Shown: positions 22,411-29,807 of the stretch, one piece after another
How the letters are laid out: each line of letters starts with the position of its first letter
Numbering within the stretch: position 1 is the stretch's first letter
Virus record (IMG/VR): IMGVR_UViG_3300034119_000805
Span: 1-33,956 of that record
Reading direction: 5' to 3' (one strand)
Source of the DNA: a virus
DNA length: 33,956 nt
Notes under the pieces: generated by a model
The model's input: only the letters and a program-made list of their open reading frames with translations
Told to the model about the DNA's origin: nothing
Database searches by the model: none
Translations under genes and position numbers: made by a program

Positions 22411-24651
22411 TTACGTTGCGGTTCCAAGAATGATGTTCTTTACAGTTCCAGCATCATTGTAATCAAGAATGAATTGCAAACCATTCCGGCGGATTGCAAA
22501 TTCACCTCTGGCTAGTGTGTTGTCGCGTTCCACACCATCACCAGCAACGGCAGTAATAGTTCCAGTTGCTGGAGTGGCTGGAGATCCAGTCACTTCATAT
22601 GTAAAGCTATTGGTAGCAACAGATAAGATTGTTTTCGTTCCATTGTATGCTGCCTGAGATGCGCCAGAAATAGTTACTTGAGCACCAACTGAATATCCGT
22701 GTGCATTTAGTGTAACTGTTGCCGTTGTTCCAGATCGGGTAATAGTTACGCTTTGGGATCTCTTAGCATCATCATATTCTGTCGACCTGTTCTGAACAGT
22801 CATGGCGCACATGCCAGTATTTCCGTGCAATCGAATGTATGAACTAGCTGTTCCGCTTGAATTTAATCTTAATGTGTTACCATTATAAACATAGGAACCT
22901 CCGCCAATTGCGATTGATGAATCGCTATGTGATTCACAACCATTTCCGATAGCTAATGATGACCCGCCAGAAGCAATTGAAGAATAACCAAAAGCAATAT
23001 CATTAAGACCAGTTGCGCTAGAATATACTCCGATTGAAATAGTCTGATAATTAGAAGAAATCGTTGAGTTTCCAATAGCTACAGATTCGCTACCAGTAGC
23101 ATTATTCACGTATCCAATGGCAGTTGAAAGATCACCTTCAGCACCATTAGAAGTCCCAATTGCTGTGCATCCTGATGGGCCTGCTGCATTAGAAAACGCT
23201 CCAACAGCAATATTATAATTACCAGTTGCCGTAACAGTCACACCAATAGCAGTTGATGATCCGTCACCTGCTATATCTCCAATTGCTGTGGCTTGTGAAC
23301 CAATAGCTGTGCAACCATTGCCATCGGCTGCTGAATTAGATCCAATAGCAGTTGAGAAGCCACCAGCAGCAGAACTATTAAGTCCAAAAACACTACAGGC
23401 AACACTTGGATTCTGTCCGCTATATGCGCTAGTTTGATAAATTGTTATGTTATTTCCTACTGCTGTGGATGCTGTTCCATTATTTACAAGTTTGATGCCG
23501 TAATTGATACCTTCCGATTGATTGGCAACTTGTGTTGAGGAATCACGTAGAGATTGAACATCTAAAGCATTATCACCTCTGGTATTACCAGTAAGATCGC
23601 CACCGATCCATGCAGTTCCAACTTTACGCATCGGCAATCCATTAGGCGTAACGGCACGGACTGAATCTGTTCCTGCTTGGGATTCATCAACTGTTGCGAG
23701 TTCAACAATGCCTTTAGCAGTTGTGGTGGCATCTATGATTGACCCATCAGAGTTGCTAGTGATAGCAATCGTTCCGGATACGTTAGGTAGCGTCCAGTCA
23801 CGATTTGCTGTAATGTCAGCGGTCTTTAGGCGACCAGTGAATGTGCTGAAGAACCAGACGAACCAGCCGCGAATACGCTCGACTGCGGATCGGTTGTTGC
23901 CAGTGTCGCCAAATTTATGGTGATAGGTTGCAGTAGTGCCAGCGGATACTGATTCCCCACCAGTTGCATTTAGGGAATAGCCTTTTGAGCCAGTCCCATT
24001 AACTGAATATCCATCCACTCCTATACCATCTGCTGTATTACCGTATACTCCAGCAAGCCCGCCATCTCCATAGGCTCCGTATCCTTCGCCAACAAGATCA
24101 AGACCATATAATCCTGCTCCACCACTACCAGCAGAATAACCAGTTACAGCTGCCTCGTCCGCATCCTCAGCATTAAACTCAGCAGAACCAGTAGCTGATC
24201 GCAAAACTAATGTGTTAGCATTTCCAACACTTGCCGCTGCTGTCGCGCCAGCAATATTAGTGCCATTGCCAAAAATGTAGCCTGTTAGGTTTGTAGTAGT
24301 ACTAGTCGTAACTGTATTTGGTCCAGCTGCGCCTGTCGCACCAGTTGCGCCAGTTGCGCCAGTTGCGCCAGTTGCGCCAGTTGCACCTGTATTTCCTTTA
24401 GGCAAAGTCAGATTAAGTATCTGCGACGGGCTTGAACCAGTGATACTAGCCGATGCGGGTACATTACTTTCGACAGTTGTTACTGTGCCAATCCCTAAAA
24501 CATTAGCGGGTCCAGTCGGTCCAGTAGCACCGTTTAATGCAATTTGTAGTTCTATTCCGTCCGTAACGGACAGCGAAACATTAGAGTCATTATCCTCAGT
24601 AATACTAAGGCTATACTTTGGCGTTTCGTTTATGACCAGTTTATTTGCCAT
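22411..24651 (-). CDS. Large trimeric tail fibre with collagen-like and YadA-head-like repeats, 746 aa
   Basis: Residues 95-115 form a collagen-like Gly-Ala-Thr tract (GATGATGATGATGATGATG). The centre (about 440-610) consists of many 14-residue repeats of the form A-x-G-x-x-S-x-A-I-G (SSLAIGNGCESHSDSSIAIG, STAIGYVNNATGSESVAIGN), as in the left-handed beta-roll head of YadA-type trimeric adhesins. A segment with PNGLPMRKVGTAWIGGDLTG lies between. The end (RNGLQFILDYNDAGTVKNII) is beta-rich. These features predict a long homotrimeric fibre for host adsorption. The adaptor paralog at 24651-25001 overlaps its start codon region. Confidence 0.8.
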   Translation of the reverse strand: MANKLVINETPKYSLSITEDNDSNVSLSVTDGIELQIALNGATGPTGPANVLGIGTVTTVESNVPASASITGSSPSQILNLTLPKGNTGATGATGATGATGATGATGAAGPNTVTTSTTTNLTGYIFGNGTNIAGATAAASVGNANTLVLRSATGSAEFNAEDADEAAVTGYSAGSGGAGLYGLDLVGEGYGAYGDGGLAGVYGNTADGIGVDGYSVNGTGSKGYSLNATGGESVSAGTTATYHHKFGDTGNNRSAVERIRGWFVWFFSTFTGRLKTADITANRDWTLPNVSGTIAITSNSDGSIIDATTTAKGIVELATVDESQAGTDSVRAVTPNGLPMRKVGTAWIGGDLTGNTRGDNALDVQSLRDSSTQVANQSEGINYGIKLVNNGTASTAVGNNITIYQTSAYSGQNPSVACSVFGLNSSAAGGFSTAIGSNSAADGNGCTAIGSQATAIGDIAGDGSSTAIGVTVTATGNYNIAVGAFSNAAGPSGCTAIGTSNGAEGDLSTAIGYVNNATGSESVAIGNSTISSNYQTISIGVYSSATGLNDIAFGYSSIASGGSSLAIGNGCESHSDSSIAIGGGSYVYNGNTLRLNSSGTASSYIRLHGNTGMCAMTVQNRSTEYDDAKRSQSVTITRSGTTATVTLNAHGYSVGAQVTISGASQAAYNGTKTILSVATNSFTYEVTGSPATPATGTITAVAGDGVERDNTLARGEFAIRRNGLQFILDYNDAGTVKNIILGTAT
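24330..24389 (-). repeat. 9-bp tandem repeat encoding the collagen-like tract
   Basis: On the + strand GCGCCAGTT and close variants (GCACCAGTT, GCACCTGTA) recur in tandem at least six times; read leftward they encode Gly-Ala-Thr triplets of the large fibre. The copies are nearly identical, so length variation by slippage is likely. Confidence 0.88.
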
Positions 24652-25001
24652 TATACGTTACTAATGTTAGCTACAGAGTTTACTTTGCCGTAAAGAAGTT
24701 TGGTCGTTACGCCAGATTGAGTCCAAAATAAGTCCCACTTGTACTGTCTGGTGGGGCTGATCTCTTTTGTTTGAGCGGCAGTCAGGGAAAGTTTAAGTGT
24801 CCCGTCAGTGTTTGCGCCTACGACAGTTACTGCAAAGGCTGCGATAAGTGGCTTCTTGTGTTCCTCGCGGATCTCCGCGACGTAGTTAGATCCAACGAAA
24901 TTTATCGGAGTCTCAAAAGCGTCAAGGACTCGCAACGTGAAGTTGAAGTCCTCGCCGCAAGAGATGGAGAGATCGTAGTTTGCTGCCGACATCGTGGACA
25001 A
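24651..25001 (-). CDS. Beta-sandwich fibre-adaptor protein, copy 2, 116 aa
   Basis: Paralog of the 120-aa protein at 21403-21765: the AANYD start, FNF strand, AEIREEHKKP strand, LKLSLTAAQTKEI helix and KLLYGKVNSVANI end all align. It lies immediately upstream of the large collagen/YadA-like fibre and its stop overlaps that gene's ATG. It probably links that fibre to the virion. Two starts are possible (MSTM or the second Met). Confidence 0.7.
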   Translation of the reverse strand: MSTMSAANYDLSISCGEDFNFTLRVLDAFETPINFVGSNYVAEIREEHKKPLIAAFAVTVVGANTDGTLKLSLTAAQTKEISPTRQYKWDLFWTQSGVTTKLLYGKVNSVANISNV

Positions 25002-25032
25002 ATATAGTTATTTGTCTATGCGATGTCAAGGC

Positions 25033-25401
25033 TTAACGCTTCGGCTGTGCCAGTGCGCGTTCGATAGCGACCATGAATCCGCCGCCGCTGTCTTCGCCAC
25101 CGCCGCCACCGCCTTTGCCCATCTTGCCGCAACGACATTTTTCTTTGTCGCCGCCGCACTCTGGACAGGACTCGCCTTCCATCTCGCCTTCGCCTTCCAT
25201 TTCGGCTTCGCCTTCAGCGCCTTCTTCGTACTCGCCTTCCTCTTCCATTTCTGGCTCTTCTTGAGGAAGCGGCTTTCCGGCAACGGATACGGGCATCAAC
25301 ATGCCGTCCATCACAAGGAACTCAACTTCAGCGGTAAACGGCTTTGACTCCGCATTAGCAGGAAGTTTCAAGCCTTCTGGAATAGGGATGTGGGATTTCA
25401 T
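25033..25401 (-). CDS. Acidic linker protein with Cys cluster, 122 aa
   Basis: An ordered N-terminus (MKSHIPIPEGLKLPANAESK, VEFLVMDGMLMPVSVAGKPL) is followed by a strongly acidic stretch built of Glu, Gly and Met (about residues 50-80). Then come a Cys cluster (CPECGGDKEKCRC), a Gly run and a helical end. The acidic stretch is a low-complexity repeat and could mimic DNA; the Cys cluster could bind zinc. Position between the capsid and fibre genes suggests a virion or assembly role. No family is recognised. It overlaps the upstream gene by 4 nt (ATGA). Confidence 0.55.
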   Translation of the reverse strand: MKSHIPIPEGLKLPANAESKPFTAEVEFLVMDGMLMPVSVAGKPLPQEEPEMEEEGEYEEGAEGEAEMEGEGEMEGESCPECGGDKEKCRCGKMGKGGGGGGEDSGGGFMVAIERALAQPKR

Positions 25402-26222
25402 TTGAGTGTGCGGTAGAAGTCTAGTGCGATCTTCGTGTCGGATTTGTTGAGGCGTTCGGGATCTTGTTCGATGAACGAAGTAAGATCCGCCATACGTGCT
25501 TTATCTACGCGTGACTTAGGATCGAACGCAGTGCCAGTCGTTTTACGGAAAAGAGCTGCCATTCGAGCTTCATCGATAACTGGTGCGGCTTTAGGAGCCT
25601 GATTTCGAGCTGCCTCCATTTCAGCGATTGCCTCATCGGAACGCCCATAGGACGGCGAGGGGGCAGAAGTGGGTTGATTTCGAGCTGCCTCCATTTCAGC
25701 GATTGCCTCATCGCTGCGCCCATAGGACGGCGAGGGGGCTTCTGTCGATTGATTCGCGGGGGTGGTAGCAGTAGCAGTAGCTGGAACTGCCTGTCCCGTT
25801 GTAGCAGCGGGAACTGGAGCAGTTGCCGGAACAGGAGATTCTGGCGTTGATGTGGCTGGAGCTGCGTATTGTTGCTCGCGTCTTCCTTTTGATACGGCGT
25901 TTACAATCTCAGTAAGCGCGACGTTTTTATCAGAAATTCCTTTGGGAGTATTGAGTGTTGATCCCAAAAAGGCCGTAAGTTTTTGTCTAGCGTCGTCGTA
26001 ATCTTTATATGCCTGTTCTTCCGGAGTCAGTTTTACTGATTCACTTCTAGTCGTGCGCTCCCTTTTCGCCGGACGGTTGGTCTTTGAAGCTGTATCCATT
26101 TTGGATCTAACATCAGCCGCCAATTTTTCCAGTGTTGGTCGAGCGTATTTATTTGAATACTGAACATCAAAACCAGCACTGCCAGTTCGATTCATAATTG
26201 CATCAAGAAATTCATCAGACAT
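25398..26222 (-). CDS. Hypothetical virion-region protein with internal repeat, 274 aa
   Basis: The product begins MSDEFLDAIMNRTGSAGFDV. A helical, charged region (LTPEEQAYKDYDDARQKLT) precedes a Pro/Ala/Thr-rich linker (TPESPVPATAPVPAATTGQ). Two copies of a 25-residue repeat (SPSYGRSDEAIAEMEAARNQ) follow, then a helical end (ARMADLTSFIEQDPERLNKS). Long disordered linkers plus short helices are seen in phage internal or scaffolding-type proteins. Lies just downstream of the capsid and decoration genes. Function unknown. Confidence 0.55.
   Translation of the reverse strand: MSDEFLDAIMNRTGSAGFDVQYSNKYARPTLEKLAADVRSKMDTASKTNRPAKRERTTRSESVKLTPEEQAYKDYDDARQKLTAFLGSTLNTPKGISDKNVALTEIVNAVSKGRREQQYAAPATSTPESPVPATAPVPAATTGQAVPATATATTPANQSTEAPSPSYGRSDEAIAEMEAARNQPTSAPSPSYGRSDEAIAEMEAARNQAPKAAPVIDEARMAALFRKTTGTAFDPKSRVDKARMADLTSFIEQDPERLNKSDTKIALDFYRTLK
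25601..25739 (-). repeat. 75-bp-period direct repeat within the gene at 25398-26222
   Basis: Copies at 25601-25664 and 25676-25739 (64 nt each) are nearly identical, differing mainly at GGAAC versus GCTGC. They encode the repeated SPSYGRSDEAIAEMEAARNQ segment. Near-identity at DNA level indicates a recent duplication or ongoing conversion. Confidence 0.88.
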
Positions 26223-26264
26223 AAGAAAGGAGTGTTAGGGTTACACTATACAGGATACAGGGAG

Positions 26265-26299
26265 CAGGAACACTACACTATCGGAGTGTAGTGTTCCTG
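26265..26299. repeat. Perfect 15-bp stem-loop between structural genes
   Basis: CAGGAACACTACACT (26265-26279) and AGTGTAGTGTTCCTG (26285-26299) pair perfectly around ATCGG. It lies between the decoration-like gene and the 274-aa gene. No T-run follows in the leftward direction, so it may be an RNA processing or stability hairpin, or a weak terminator. The bases just left of it contain GGATACAGG-type words. Confidence 0.8.
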
Positions 26300-26307
26300 A
26301 TTAGGGT

Positions 26308-26700
26308 TTAGGATACACGATACCAACCAGTCCCATTGCTGAGAAGGTGGGCTGAAGTGCCTGTAGTAACCGCTTCGGTTCCGGCAGCAAGGGTTGGCAG
26401 GGTAGCCGTTCCTGAACCGTCGTTGATTACAAACAGCTCACGAAGCACACCGGAAGCGGCGGGCAGGGTGATGGTGCTTGTAGTACCGCCTGAGATAACC
26501 AGTACACGGGAAGCGATGGTGATGTTACCAGCATCAGTGTCAGTTACAACATCAGTAGCACTAAGACCATTGATCTGGTTCAGCGGGAGCTTACGAACTT
26601 TCGACGAGCCAGTCGCCGTGAGGTCGTAAACAGGAAGAAGGTCGTCGCCAGTCGGCGTCGAATTCGTTGCGAGAGTTGGGAGGTCGTCGAGCGTAGGCAT
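26308..26700 (-). CDS. Head decoration or fibre-like small structural protein, 130 aa
   Basis: The product starts MPTLDDLPTLATNSTPTGDD with LLPVYDLTATGSSKVRKLPL, a phrase often found in small phage structural proteins located next to the capsid gene. The rest is beta-rich and Thr/Gly-rich (ITIASRVLVISGGTTSTITL, ELFVINDGSGTATLPTL, HLLSNGTGWYRVS). It follows the major capsid gene, separated by a strong hairpin. A decoration or fibre-base role is likely, but not proven. Confidence 0.6.
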   Translation of the reverse strand: MPTLDDLPTLATNSTPTGDDLLPVYDLTATGSSKVRKLPLNQINGLSATDVVTDTDAGNITIASRVLVISGGTTSTITLPAASGVLRELFVINDGSGTATLPTLAAGTEAVTTGTSAHLLSNGTGWYRVS

Positions 26701-26718
26701 AGTCGTATTGGGGGATGT

Positions 26719-26751
26719 GCTAAGGGGTTCCCGTTATGGGAACCCCTTAGC
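26719..26751. repeat. Perfect 14-bp stem-loop after the capsid gene
   Basis: GCTAAGGGGTTCCC (26719-26732) and GGGAACCCCTTAGC (26738-26751) pair perfectly around GTTAT, 8 nt after the capsid stop. Very stable GC-rich stem, but no T-run follows leftward. It could lower expression of downstream genes relative to capsid, or protect the 3' end of capsid mRNA. Confidence 0.85.
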
Positions 26752-26758
26752 GGTTTGA

Positions 26759-28099
26759 TTAGGCAGCGGGGGTGGTGCTGTCGCGCTTGAACAGAATTAC
26801 ATAGCCCAACTCAGTCTTGATCGGCTTCGTCGCGCTGGCAAGGATGCCACGGAAGAAACCAGTCGTGCCGTCAGGGTTGGTGATTTCGTTGAGGATGTTG
26901 GTCCACTTGAAGTCACCGCGATAGTTGACGGGATTGAAGGTCAGACCGTTCGAGCCCGACATCGGGTTCGGGATCTGCGACTCCATCACATGCGGGTGGA
27001 TGATGTAAGCAGCTTCGTAGTTAGCGGTGTCATAGGCAGCGTTGTAGCTGGTGATGCCACTGCTGACGGTGTAAGGCTGAACGCGAGTTACTGTGCCGCC
27101 GCTGATCGTGAAGCGAGGAGCGAGATCGTCAACCAGATGGTAGAAACCACGGAACGATTTCTCGACGCCCAACGGAGCGATGAGGTCAGACACCTTCGAG
27201 TTGTTGTAGCGAACATCGTCGCGGAAGCCAGCTTCGGTTTGGAGCGCGTAGGAAGCCTCAGAGCTGAGGACAACTGCGAACACCGGACGACCGTTTTCCT
27301 TGCCGTACGACTCAGCGGAAGCGCCGCGACGGACGAGCTGGAAGTACAGCGTGTCGAGGATCTTGTTGCTGATGTTAGCGGCGGGAGTAACGTCTGCGTT
27401 AGAAGCACCGGAGCTGTTGATGTCAAGCTCTGCGATTTGGAGACCTTCAAACGAATCGTTTGCGGTGTTATCGGCGTCAGAGTTTTTAGCAACAGTCGTA
27501 AGGATCGGAGTGCCAGTCGCAAGGCAGGGAACAAAGTTAGCGGCGGTCTTTTCGTACTCGTCGCGATAACGGTTTTCCCATGTGTAGCGGCTCGACTCAG
27601 TAAGCACGTCAAGGATAGCGCGAAGCTGCTCTTGACGATGTGCTGCAAAGCGGAGGTCTTCCAGCGAGATGCGTGGCGACTCGATGACAGCACGTGAGAT
27701 GCTGTAGTTCTTGAGTTGCTTGCTGAACTGAACGTACGAACGACGATCAGTTGCAGACGAACCACGACCGCCTTGGACATCGTCAGCAGCGTCCTTGAGG
27801 GGCTGGTTGAGGTCCGAAGCGCCGAAGGCGTTTGCACTAGCGTTGATGGTTCCAAGATTACTCCATGTGACGCCTTGAACGCCGGAACCGGAAGTAGCGG
27901 TAGCGGGGATCGTGCGGTCATACACAAGGGTGGTCAGTTGATAGCCCATGCCTTCGGGGAAGGCGGACTGCTTAACGAGATCCATCCACGGCGAAGTGTG
28001 GAGGGTACGCTTGTAGACATCCTGACCGATACGGTTTGCTTCTTCAGCGAGGATGGTGTTGATTGCGGTAAGGCCGGAGCCAAGATCGAATGTGGACAT
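26759..28099 (-). CDS. Major capsid protein, 446 aa
   Basis: The product begins MSTFDLGSGLTAINTILAEE and contains VYKRTLHTSPWMDLVKQSAF, QLKNYSISRAVIESPRISLE and SEASYALQTEAGFRDDVRYN, a layout of N-terminal arm, long helix and strand-rich A-domain consistent with HK97-fold capsids of short-tailed phages. Length and position directly after the scaffold and portal genes fit. Base composition is more GC-rich and codons look optimised relative to neighbours, as expected for the most abundant virion protein. No SD precedes the ATG; a 270-nt leader with a terminator separates it from the scaffold gene. Confidence 0.85.
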   Translation of the reverse strand: MSTFDLGSGLTAINTILAEEANRIGQDVYKRTLHTSPWMDLVKQSAFPEGMGYQLTTLVYDRTIPATATSGSGVQGVTWSNLGTINASANAFGASDLNQPLKDAADDVQGGRGSSATDRRSYVQFSKQLKNYSISRAVIESPRISLEDLRFAAHRQEQLRAILDVLTESSRYTWENRYRDEYEKTAANFVPCLATGTPILTTVAKNSDADNTANDSFEGLQIAELDINSSGASNADVTPAANISNKILDTLYFQLVRRGASAESYGKENGRPVFAVVLSSEASYALQTEAGFRDDVRYNNSKVSDLIAPLGVEKSFRGFYHLVDDLAPRFTISGGTVTRVQPYTVSSGITSYNAAYDTANYEAAYIIHPHVMESQIPNPMSGSNGLTFNPVNYRGDFKWTNILNEITNPDGTTGFFRGILASATKPIKTELGYVILFKRDSTTPAA

Positions 28100-28371
28100 A
28101 ATATTAAAAGTGGGGGTTGTAGAAAAGGGGGTTAATAGACAGAGTGCCTTACTTCCAATTGATCACATTAGAACTGTTTCGTGGCACAGAGCGGGCCGAT
28201 CAATCTTCCATTTAGCGGGTGTTTTGTTAGGAACAAAGTCCATTTTACTACGATCCTTATAGAACTGCTTAATGGCCAGAGCAACCGTCGGATTCGTCGT
28301 TGCTGTAAAACTACGAAAAAAGGGGGTTGTTGTCAACCCCCTTTTAACATTGATGTAAAATCGCTTAACGG
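28100..28371 (-). other. Capsid gene leader with a coding-like remnant
   Basis: Read leftward, this stretch holds the bidirectional terminator (28316-28345), then an open frame that could start at TTG 28336 (57 codons) or ATG 28243 (26 codons) and ends at 28163. Its translation (PTVALAIKQFYKDRSKMDFV, then PNKTPAKWKIDRPALCHETV) looks protein-like but has no good start or ribosome site. The 40 nt before the capsid ATG contain two ACCCCC-T/A-rich repeats. A promoter for the capsid gene should lie here but I see no strong -35/-10 pair. Confidence 0.4.
28316..28345 (-). terminator. Bidirectional intrinsic terminator between scaffold and capsid genes
   Basis: GGGGGTTG (28322-28329) and CAACCCCC (28334-28341) pair around TTGT. 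Six A precede and four T follow on the + strand, so leftward transcripts end in a run of six U. It lies 27 nt past the scaffold stop and upstream of the capsid gene, implying a separate promoter or regulated read-through for capsid. Confidence 0.85.
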
Positions 28372-29526
28372 TTAGGATCCTCCGAAAGCACGGTTGATTG
28401 CGTCGATGAAGTTGCCTTCGACACCGCCGGAAGGACGTTTGCCACTTCCGGAAGAACCGGACATCTTCGGTTCGGCGTTCTCGTACTCAGCCAGTTTGTC
28501 GGTGAGGGCTTCGTTCTCTTTCCGCATCGCCATCAATTCGCGTACCATAGGCGGCAACAGCTGTGCCGATACCGCGTTGTAGGCAAAGTCAACGGGATGG
28601 ATCACCGAAGGATCGACCGAAGCGGCTTTATTCTGGATCGCGTTGATGTCGAGACCGTCGAGAGCCTTCACGAAAGGCAGCTTTTCGGTGATCCGATCCA
28701 TAACGTTACGTGTTACGTTTTCGCGTAGTCGGGCACGTTCTACAAGTTCTTGTTTCTGACGCGCCTCTGAAAGAAGCGAAGCCTCTCTCGCGGCCTCTTC
28801 TACATTTTCATATAGTAGTTTCCTCCGCTCCAAGATCGGATCAATCTCTTCTGCGATCCGATAGATGCGGGCCTTGTCTCGGTCGGAAGCGTGTGGGATT
28901 AGTTCTGAGAGACGTTCATCTTGAACTTCTGGATCGTCAATAGCGAGAATATCAATAAGCGTTTCTGCTGAGATGTCATATTTATCCGCGATCTGATCTG
29001 CAAGCCCAAGCAAATGAGCTAGTGGCTTTGTGATTGTTTCTTCATAGGCCGCAGTCTGCTCAAGATTCGTGAACATCTTCTCCTGCTCGTACTCCGCGAT
29101 GCGGGACTGGAGCTGCTCGATATCCTTGTTCTCTGCGATTGCAGACAACTCTTGTAACTTCGACTCCTGCTCCTTGGAAAGTTGGCGGAGTTGGTCGAGT
29201 TCGGAGCGGCTGCCTTTCAGTTCCTCTTTAAGTTGCTTGAAACGGTTGGCCGCTTTTGGAGTCCAGTCTACTTCCTCAGTAAGTTGCTCAAGTGGATCCT
29301 CTTCGCCAGACGGCTCCTGATTCGTGTTTGACGGTTCAGGACTCTCTGACTCCTTGGCTTTTGACTCAAGGGATTGGGGTTCAGGATTCGGGTCTCCGGA
29401 TGCAGCGAAATCGAGCTTGGCGAAGGCGGCATCGAGTGCGTCTCCGAAGGATGACTGTTGCGCGGTATCCGGAAGCTGTTCGACGGCTGGGGATTCCGTT
29501 ACGGGTTCGGCGTTATATGAGTCCAT
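28372..29526 (-). CDS. Scaffold protein, 384 aa
   Basis: An acidic, disordered N-terminus (Glu/Pro/Ser-rich, about residues 1-80) is followed by long charged helices with coiled-coil character (RFKQLKEELKGSRSELDQLR, SRIAEYEQEKMFTNLEQTAA) and a basic, Gly/Ser-rich C-terminus (MSGSSGSGKRPSGG, then FIDAINRAFGGS). This composition and the position between portal and capsid genes are characteristic of internal scaffolding proteins that guide procapsid assembly and contact the capsid through their C-terminus. Its 5' end overlaps the preceding gene by 28 nt. Confidence 0.85.
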   Translation of the reverse strand: MDSYNAEPVTESPAVEQLPDTAQQSSFGDALDAAFAKLDFAASGDPNPEPQSLESKAKESESPEPSNTNQEPSGEEDPLEQLTEEVDWTPKAANRFKQLKEELKGSRSELDQLRQLSKEQESKLQELSAIAENKDIEQLQSRIAEYEQEKMFTNLEQTAAYEETITKPLAHLLGLADQIADKYDISAETLIDILAIDDPEVQDERLSELIPHASDRDKARIYRIAEEIDPILERRKLLYENVEEAAREASLLSEARQKQELVERARLRENVTRNVMDRITEKLPFVKALDGLDINAIQNKAASVDPSVIHPVDFAYNAVSAQLLPPMVRELMAMRKENEALTDKLAEYENAEPKMSGSSGSGKRPSGGVEGNFIDAINRAFGGS

Positions 29527-29804
29527 TCAGTATTGGTGGTTTGTGTTCTGGTAGTGGTGGGGAACTTAGTAAGTTTGTGGAGATCGCTGAAGGCGTCTCG
29601 ATATCCAGCGTACCATGCTAGACGAAGATTGTTGTTATCTGCGTCGGCAAGCGTAGCGTGTGTTGGGCCAGAGATCTCTTTCAAGATCGCGACCGCTGTT
29701 TGGAACGCTTCTGAGTCGAGCGTCTCGCGCAACTCTTCCACGGATTTAATGTCGTTGAACCACCGATCTAGTGGGATCGGCAGAGGTATTTTCTTTGATG
29801 CCAT
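29499..29804 (-). CDS. Small protein between portal and scaffold, 101 aa
   Basis: The product MASKKIPLPIPLDRWFNDIK has a helix with AFQTAVAILKEIS and a segment LRLAWYAGYRDAFSDLHKL typical of short phage proteins found right after portal genes. The C-terminus is Thr-rich and overlaps the scaffold start. GAGGA lies 11 nt before the ATG, one of few SD-like sites in the structural region. Possible assembly factor; no firm function. Confidence 0.6.
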   Translation of the reverse strand: MASKKIPLPIPLDRWFNDIKSVEELRETLDSEAFQTAVAILKEISGPTHATLADADNNNLRLAWYAGYRDAFSDLHKLTKFPTTTRTQTTNTEWTHITPNP

Positions 29805-29807
29805 ATT

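Noticed and set aside
26990-27697. 235-aa + strand ORF opposite the capsid gene
   Set aside because: Antisense frame kept open by codon bias; no motif and no start signal.
27088-27927. 279-aa minus-strand ORF within the capsid gene
   Set aside because: It is a shadow frame of the codon-biased capsid gene, with Ser/Thr/Arg/Leu-rich nonsense-like composition.
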